Shown piece after piece: positions 37,405-41,642 of a DNA stretch of 41,642 nt. The stretch's first letter is position 1; each line of letters begins with the position of its first letter. Location of the stretch: IMG/VR virus record IMGVR_UViG_3300044834_000025, positions 1 to 41,642 of that record; one strand, given 5' to 3'. Source of the DNA: a virus. The position numbers and the translations under genes were made by a program. The notes beneath the pieces were generated by a model that searched no databases, was not told the origin of the DNA, and worked only from the letters and a program-made list of their open reading frames with translations.

Positions 37405-37636
37405 CGCGCTCCTCCTTCAGGTCGAATGTCTGCGTCTGCCCTGCACGCACCAGCAGCGTCACGCGTTGCATCTTCAGGCTGCCGTCGTTCGTCATGTCGA
37501 TGCTCTCAACGAATGCTCGCACGACGTAGAGCTTTTCCTCATGCTGCATCGCTAGCGTTGCCTCCACGCCCTCCTTTACTTGTCGCGGCTCTACGTGGCG
37601 GGCGCGAAGAATGCGCCGCCATGCGTCGGTTACCAT
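37397..37636 (-). CDS. hypothetical protein
   Basis: 79-residue protein starting MVTDAWRRILRARHVEPRQV, with a beta half (EKLYVVRAFVESIDMTNDGS, RVTLLVRAGQTQTFDL) of small-barrel type. ATG 37636 is chosen over the longer start at 37651 because it overlaps the stop of the preceding tiny gene (ATGGTAA). No family recognised. Confidence 0.6.
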   Translation of the reverse strand: MVTDAWRRILRARHVEPRQVKEGVEATLAMQHEEKLYVVRAFVESIDMTNDGSLKMQRVTLLVRAGQTQTFDLKEERDE

Positions 37637-37734
37637 CGCAGCCACAGCCACAGCGCCGCGGCCCAGAAGCCGCTGCCGATCACGACGCCGAGCAAGATAC
37701 CGCGCGCTGCTCTCAGCGGATCGTTGTCGTTCAT
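37630..37734 (-). CDS. tiny single-span membrane protein
   Basis: 34-residue ORF: MNDNDPLRAARG, then one hydrophobic helix (ILLGVVIGSGFWAAALWLWL). Begins at ATG 37734, overlapping the upstream stop (ATGA), and its TAA overlaps the next start. The tight overlaps support it as real. Confidence 0.55.
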   Translation of the reverse strand: MNDNDPLRAARGILLGVVIGSGFWAAALWLWLRW

Positions 37735-38465
37735 GTTCCCTCCCCTCGCATGATCGCCACCGTGAGCGGTGGCAGGTTGTCTTCGTCCCAGCCGTGCTGC
37801 CGCAGCACGCGGCGAAGCGTGTCCTTGCCGTGCGCTGCGACGGCCTGACCTTCCGCGGTCGCGAGCCACGCGTCGCGCTCGCGAGTGTTCTCGCCCCAGA
37901 ACGACTTCTCCTCTTGGTCGGGCGGGCTGCCGCTGCCCTTCGCTGTAAAGACGAGCGTCTCCTCCATCAGCGTGCAAGGTGACTCGTCGCCCTCTTCCGG
38001 TTCCAGCGGCTCGTACCCGCTGAGGCGGTCGTCGTCGCACCACGACTCGATGATCTCGCGCGCGGTCGTCCACTCGCCGTCGCTCACGTCAAGGTGCCGA
38101 CGGTAGGCGTTGATGCAGTCAAGGATCAGCTGGCCCTCGCGGAGGTCGATGGTGCGCGCCATGGCCGTCTCGGGCGCGACGCTCCGCTCCCATGCTTGCA
38201 CCTCAACCCAGAAGCGGCCGTTGGGCGAGAGGCTGCCGGGCGTGAGCGAAGGGTCGTCGGACATCTGGCCCGCATGCCCCCGCTCGTGGCCGAACGCGGC
38301 CTTCATGTCGCGGTAGTCGGCGCCGCTCAGGTACTCGACTTCGACGAGGATGTCGGACTCCGGGTCCTCGCGCCACGTCTGGCCGCCGACCTTCCACTTC
38401 GCTTCGATATTGCACCGCGGCGAGCCTTGCCGCTCTCGCACGTCGTACTTGGTGGCGGGCCTCAT
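37731..38465 (-). CDS. hypothetical protein
   Basis: 244-residue soluble protein with no recognised motif. It has an N-terminal RCNIEAKWKVGGQTWREDPE, a central RTIDLREGQLILDCINAYRR and LEPEEGDESPC, and an acidic middle. ATG 38465 overlaps the VWA gene stop. It follows the AAA+/VWA pair in the operon and could be its substrate or partner, which is inference from position only. Confidence 0.62.
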   Translation of the reverse strand: MRPATKYDVRERQGSPRCNIEAKWKVGGQTWREDPESDILVEVEYLSGADYRDMKAAFGHERGHAGQMSDDPSLTPGSLSPNGRFWVEVQAWERSVAPETAMARTIDLREGQLILDCINAYRRHLDVSDGEWTTAREIIESWCDDDRLSGYEPLEPEEGDESPCTLMEETLVFTAKGSGSPPDQEEKSFWGENTRERDAWLATAEGQAVAAHGKDTLRRVLRQHGWDEDNLPPLTVAIMRGEGT

Positions 38466-39259
38466 CGCTCCTCCGTCCTTCTTGCGATCACATCGGCGAC
38501 CCAAGCTGCAACGCCCTCTTCGCTAGTCATCGCGGAAGGCGCCCATTCGTCGTAGTCAGCCTTGCTGCGGCCAACGTCCAGCGAGCCGTACCCGCCGCCA
38601 GAGTGGAAGCGGAACGTGTCGCGCACGTGGGTGGGCAGCGTCTCCGCCAGAGCGAACATCGCGCGCCGCAGGCTGCTGGGGTGTGCGACGTAGAAGGCGA
38701 GCAACCCGCCGTGGACTGGCTGGTCGGTGGTCTGCACGTTCAGGCGAAGCTCGATGCGGTCGCCGTTGCGTGCCTTCACCGCGAAGACTGCATCGACGGC
38801 CGTCGGGTACCCCATCGCGCGGAGCCGCTCGACGACTGCGAAGACGGACTGCCCGACTCGCATCATCTGGGCGGCGGACACGTTGGCGCTGACGCTCATG
38901 TCCACACCGATCGTCACGACTGGCTTCGCGACGGGGACGCGCCGCATGTCGCCCATGCAAAGCTCCTCGCCTGCGAGGAACGCGCCAACGTCCGGCTCGC
39001 TGCCCTCCTCAGCGAGAAGGTACTCGAAGGCGGGCACCTCCTCGACGTGGAACTCAGGCAGCCGCGAACCGATCAGCGCCGCGCCCTCCTCCCAGCCGTG
39101 CCGCGCGTACTCGCGAGCAGTCGCAAGGTCGGCGCCGGCCCAGTGAGTCCGCTCGTCGTTGTCGATGCCGGAGGCGTTGCGCCCGTCGTTGGCGCGGGTT
39201 CCGTCGAGAGCGTCGCACACGTTCCAGACGGTGAAGTAGTGCGTCCCGTGGTCGGTCAT
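38462..39259 (-). CDS. VWA-like protein, partner of the AAA+ ATPase
   Basis: 265-residue protein. Residues about 112-215 look like a von Willebrand A domain: a strand, then GVDMSVSANVS carrying the D-x-S-x-S metal site, helix RVGQSVFAVVERLRAM, and strand/helix repeats ending FYVAHPSSLRRAMFALAETL. The N-terminal half contains HWAGADLATAREYARHGWEE. Overlaps the AAA+ gene by 4 nt. MoxR/CobS ATPases typically pair with VWA proteins to remodel or insert metal into partners; a phage version beside the replication genes suggests a host-takeover or virion chaperone. Confidence 0.7.
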   Translation of the reverse strand: MTDHGTHYFTVWNVCDALDGTRANDGRNASGIDNDERTHWAGADLATAREYARHGWEEGAALIGSRLPEFHVEEVPAFEYLLAEEGSEPDVGAFLAGEELCMGDMRRVPVAKPVVTIGVDMSVSANVSAAQMMRVGQSVFAVVERLRAMGYPTAVDAVFAVKARNGDRIELRLNVQTTDQPVHGGLLAFYVAHPSSLRRAMFALAETLPTHVRDTFRFHSGGGYGSLDVGRSKADYDEWAPSAMTSEEGVAAWVADVIARRTEER

Positions 39260-40407
39260 CGTGACAGCCCCATGAGGTCGTTGGCGCGGCGAGTCTCAAG
39301 CGTGCCGACGGCCGTCGTCATGATTGCGTCCTTGACGGACCAGCCGCGCGCGGCGAGTGCAGCAACTTGCATGCTGGCTCGCGGCGAGACGATTATCTTG
39401 ACGCCCTCAGCCTCGACCCGCGCGCGGATCTTGCGAACCTCTTCAAGGACTGCGAGCCCGACGTTCTCGTCGCCTTCAGCAGCGGCGATGGTCAGCTCCC
39501 GCTCAAGGCTCTCGTCGATTCCGACGTACACTCGCACGAAGCGGTCGAGTGTCGCGGGGTCGACCTTGAGGCGGCCAACGAACTCTGCGGTCGGGCCGTT
39601 GCCCCACGTGTTCGCGGTTGCAACGACGCGGAAGTCAGCGTGAACGTCGACCGTGGCGTCGGGGAACGCGACCTTGCCGTTGCTCATCGCGGAGTTGAGC
39701 GCCGCGAGGAGCGACGGGTTGCCGTTGTCGATCTCGTCCAGCAAGTACACGCCGCCGAACTCCAGCGCGTCGCGGAGTGCAGTGCGGTGGTACGTGCCGC
39801 CCGCATCGATGAGGCCCATGAGAGCGGAGCGCGTCATCGAGGAGTCGCAAGCGATCATGTAGAAGCCGACACTCAGAGTCTCAGCGGCCTGACGCGCAAG
39901 CTCCGACTTTCCGGTGCCCGGCGTGCCCGCCAAGTAGACGTGCCGTCCGGCCTGCAGAGCGGAGACGACTTGCGGCAGCCGCGCGTGGTGCGGCGTGGGG
40001 AGCTTGGGAAGGTCGCGGAGCTTGGTGACTTGCGGCCGCTTGCTGGGGTCGTAGTCGACCAGGTGAGCGGGGCATGCAGGGCAGCGGCCGTCCATCAGTC
40101 GCTCGGCCGTTGCGTCGGTGAAGACGTGCGAGCCGTGACCGCTCGGGCACCACATGGTGCGCGGGTACTCTGCGATCAGCGAGCCGTCTTCGCCGTGACG
40201 ACGGGCAGCCTGCCGCGTCCGCTCGCAAGGGCGGCACGGGCCACGGAGCACCGTCGTCGACCCGTACGTGCGGCCGTCCTTCAGCAAGGTTGCGCTCTCG
40301 CTGTAGGCGGTGCCCTTGTAGAAGTTGTCCAGCGTTGCGGGCATCCACTTGTCGCAGCGGGTACAGAAGCCGGTCAGCTCCCCATCCTGCTCTCGCTTCA
40401 GTCTCAC
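39256..40407 (-). CDS. MoxR/CobS-like AAA+ ATPase with N-terminal zinc motifs
   Basis: 383-residue ATPase, first gene of the long leftward operon. N-terminus: CTRCDKWMPATLDNFY with GPCRPCERTRQ, a zinc knuckle like that of phage HNH/endonuclease VII proteins, then CPSGHGSHVF with CPAC (second site). AAA+ core: LAGTPGTGKSELARQAA (Walker A, about 159), GVYLLDEIDNG (Walker B, about 224), VVATANTWGNG (sensor 1), and later DRFVRVYVG. This is the CobS/MoxR class. GTG 40407 follows AGGAGGCGACACC. Partner of the VWA gene downstream. Confidence 0.83.
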   Translation of the reverse strand: MRLKREQDGELTGFCTRCDKWMPATLDNFYKGTAYSESATLLKDGRTYGSTTVLRGPCRPCERTRQAARRHGEDGSLIAEYPRTMWCPSGHGSHVFTDATAERLMDGRCPACPAHLVDYDPSKRPQVTKLRDLPKLPTPHHARLPQVVSALQAGRHVYLAGTPGTGKSELARQAAETLSVGFYMIACDSSMTRSALMGLIDAGGTYHRTALRDALEFGGVYLLDEIDNGNPSLLAALNSAMSNGKVAFPDATVDVHADFRVVATANTWGNGPTAEFVGRLKVDPATLDRFVRVYVGIDESLERELTIAAAEGDENVGLAVLEEVRKIRARVEAEGVKIIVSPRASMQVAALAARGWSVKDAIMTTAVGTLETRRANDLMGLSR

Positions 40408-40451
40408 GGTGTCGCCTCCTGTTCGCTCTCGTGTGGCTCTCTGACAAGCAG

Positions 40452-40516
40452 AGCATACGACGCGCTTGGGTCACTTGGCAACCCTTTGAGCGATATTCCC
40501 ATAACCGCAGCTCAGG
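40452..40516 (-). promoter_or_regulatory. main leftward early promoter with upstream element
   Basis: -35 TTGCCA (40481-40476), 18-nt spacer, -10 TATGCT (40457-40452), 45 nt before GTG 40407. The 42 nt from the -35 upstream (40475-40516) match those of the 27296 promoter at 34 positions, including the + strand GCAGCTCAGG at its far edge. It would drive the whole replication operon. Confidence 0.85.
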
Positions 40517-40573
40517 ACGTATGAAACTCTTCGCTCAGTGCTCTACGGGACGCCATGACACGAAACTCATGAC

Positions 40574-40587
40574 GTGACGCGTACTAG
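40574..40587 (+). repeat. 14-mer shared by both ends of the genome, right copy
   Basis: GTGACGCGTACTAG, identical to 991-1004, in the gap between the divergent operons. It is preceded by TCATGAC, and TCATGACGT (40568-40576) also occurs at 856-864 near the left copy. Confidence 0.7.
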
Positions 40588-40612
40588 AGGAGTCATCGAC
40601 GAGCAGGCCTGA

Positions 40613-40638
40613 TGTCCCAAGCGGGGGAAGTATCGCCG
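40613..40638 (+). promoter_or_regulatory. 26-nt motif, copy at the right-end operon
   Basis: Begins TGTCCCAAGC, continues GGGGGAAG, ends TATCGCCG; 25 of 26 positions match the copy at the sigma-like gene (37160-37185). Here it ends 27 nt before ATG 40666, so its fixed feature is not the distance to a start codon, which favours a DNA-level role. Confidence 0.72.
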
Positions 40639-40665
40639 GGACCTTTCCGACCTGAGCGAGGAGCG

Positions 40666-40923
40666 ATGAGCCGTGCGCGAGTAGTCTGCCCGAGAGACGG
40701 CGAGGTGATCGTCGAAACGAAGGGCCTCGTGATCGACGACGAGGACCACGTTTACCGGTTCACCTGCCCGCGATGCGCGCTGCCCATCGAGAAGCAGATG
40801 GACGACGCGATACGCGAGATCCTCCGCGGCGCGTTCGCTCCAACGCTTGACGAACTTGTCGCCTCTGGCGCGTCGGTCCTCGCGAACGACGCGAACATCT
40901 GGCGAGAGCTGCTGAAGACTTGA
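40666..40923 (+). CDS. zinc-ribbon-like small protein
   Basis: 85-residue protein: VCPRDGEVIVETKGLVIDDE, then FTCPRCALPI, Cys pairs that could form a zinc ribbon, and a helical end (MDDAIREILRGAFAPTLDEL). GAGCGAGGAGCG precedes ATG 40666; the frame is open to ATG 40612, but that start would lie on the 26-nt motif. First gene of the right-end + operon. A small transcription or DNA-binding factor is plausible. Confidence 0.65.
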   Translation: MSRARVVCPRDGEVIVETKGLVIDDEDHVYRFTCPRCALPIEKQMDDAIREILRGAFAPTLDELVASGASVLANDANIWRELLKT

Positions 40924-41107
40924 GTTCGGCCAAAGGACAGGGCGCGCGCAGAAGCGGCGCCTGCCGACCGACTCGGCGGGTGCGGGTGTGAGCAGAAGGG
41001 CCCACAAGCCTGACGAGCCGCCCGCCCCGCCTACCACTTGGGGCAACCTGCGCTTTCAGACGCGCGGTCGACCGCGCTGCGTTGCCCCTACACTTGGGAG
41101 GACACCC

Positions 41108-41365
41108 ATGGGAGAGAAGACGAAGCGCCGCACGCGTGACGAGCGAAAGCAGATCCAGCGGTCCCTCGTGGCCGCTGGATTCTCGCGTGCAACGGCGCGG
41201 CGCGCTGTCTGGGGCAACGACCGCAACGAGATGCTCGCCGACGGCCGGGAGCGATCGCGTGGCGCAACGCAGAACGCCGCCATCGCTCACAACGCCTCCA
41301 AGAGGCGATGGCGCCGGCGTCAAGCCGTCGCTGCATCGCTCGCCACGGCTGAGGCTGCGTTCTGA
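41108..41365 (+). CDS. small, basic helical protein
   Basis: 85-residue protein: MGEKTKRRTRDERKQIQRSL, VAAGFSRATARRAVWGNDRN, and a basic helix (RWRRRQAVAASLATAEAAF). The middle may be a helix-turn-helix-like pair. TGGGAGGACACCC precedes ATG 41108; the frame continues upstream to GTG 40988 without a good site. An inverted repeat GGGGCAAC (41040-41047) / GTTGCCCC (41081-41088) lies in the leader and may regulate it. Function unknown. Confidence 0.62.
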   Translation: MGEKTKRRTRDERKQIQRSLVAAGFSRATARRAVWGNDRNEMLADGRERSRGATQNAAIAHNASKRRWRRRQAVAASLATAEAAF

Positions 41366-41472
41366 TGCTCGCCGCGGGCCTCAGCATCGGGATGGGCTTG
41401 TTCTTCGCACTTGCGTTCCTTGCCCTCCTCGCTTGCATGCTGTGGTGGGCGAACGACGAACGTGACAGGTGA
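41365..41472 (+). CDS. tiny single-span membrane protein
   Basis: 35-residue ORF: MLAAGLSIGMGLFFALAFLA, then LLACMLWWANDERDR. One hydrophobic helix with a charged end. ATG 41365 shares a base with the upstream stop and its own stop overlaps the next start, supporting it as a real gene. Confidence 0.6.
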   Translation: MLAAGLSIGMGLFFALAFLALLACMLWWANDERDR

Positions 41473-41642
41473 TGTGGACTGACCTTGCGGGCCAAGAGCG
41501 TGGCCTTTGCGCGCTGAAGGACGACGCGCCTGCGGTCGGGCTCTGGCGCGTAGAGCGCGAGCAGAACGTCTACGAGGACCATCTAGCGAAGGTCGTCATG
41601 AAGAGTCTGGGCCCGGTGAAGCGCTTCGGCCTTCACGGGTGG
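41472..41642 (+). CDS. truncated ORF at the window edge
   Basis: 57 residues (MWTDLAGQERGLCALKDDAP, then AVGLWRVEREQNVYEDHLAK) with no stop before the window ends. ATG 41472 overlaps the previous stop (TGATG). If the right end joins position 1, the frame continues without a stop through eight codons into the ORF starting at 25, giving a protein of about 171 residues. Function unknown. Confidence 0.55.
   Translation, partial: MWTDLAGQERGLCALKDDAPAVGLWRVEREQNVYEDHLAKVVMKSLGPVKRFGLHGW

Noticed and set aside
40988-41107. Upstream extension of the basic protein at 41108 to GTG 40988
   Set aside because: No ribosome binding site at the GTG, a Pro/Arg-rich segment, and an inverted repeat in the stretch; ATG 41108 has GGGAGG.
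1-41642. Insertion sequences, integrase or partition genes
   Set aside because: Looked for transposase, tyrosine and serine recombinase, and ParA motifs in the translated frames; none seen. The only transposase-like element is the zinc ribbon fused to the exonuclease.

Overview
The window looks like a nearly complete genome of a siphovirus (long non-contractile tail) infecting a high-GC Gram-positive host, most likely an actinobacterium. The evidence is the strongly GC-rich third codon positions, GTG starts and 1-4 nt gene overlaps throughout, an actinobacterial-type secreted protein with a sortase-like tail, TTGCCA/TATACT promoters, at least one apparently leaderless transcript, and a gene order matching actinobacteriophages. 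No integrase, excisionase or convincing repressor is visible, so a lytic lifestyle is the simplest reading.

Layout. (1) 1-1712, + strand: small genes, an HNH endonuclease and about 800 nt of mostly non-coding DNA with a 3 x 21 bp tandem repeat, a 14-mer that recurs at the right end, and a large hairpin. (2) 1713-20580, + strand: terminase small and large subunits, a secreted DUF1996-like protein, three further virion-type proteins (one with a long 18-residue repeat array), portal, MuF-like protein, scaffold, major capsid, head-tail connectors, major tail protein, a 104-nt tmRNA-like RNA, two frameshift-linked tail chaperones, tape measure, tail hub and a 1184-residue fibre-like protein. (3) 20649-23125, + strand: lysis cassette (M15-type peptidase lysin, a stack of small membrane proteins, a holin), closed by a bidirectional terminator at 23140-23176. 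(4) 23188-40407, - strand: small accessory genes, then a nucleotide-metabolism and replication operon: thymidylate-synthase-like enzyme carrying the Asp that marks deoxycytidylate specificity, DUF1599-like protein, MazG-like protein, family A DNA polymerase, endonuclease VII, primase-polymerase/ATPase, Cas4/RecB-like nuclease, DnaQ-like exonuclease, sigma-region-4-like regulator, VWA protein and MoxR/CobS-like AAA+ ATPase. Two near-identical promoter regions (at 40457 and 27296) drive this block leftward. (5) 40666-41642, + strand: a divergent right-end operon of small genes. The last ORF is open at the window edge and is in frame with the first ORF at position 1.

The strongest candidates for something undescribed are: a minimal tmRNA-like RNA (both tmRNA termini, the G3-U70 alanine identity pair, no room for a normal tag and pseudoknots) between the major tail and tail chaperone genes; one beta-rich module shared by the capsid, major tail and fibre proteins; a 26-nt motif found once at the start of the sigma-like gene and once at the right-end operon; and a secreted DUF1996-like protein embedded in the virion operon. 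All calls come from reading the sequence by eye; no database search was possible.
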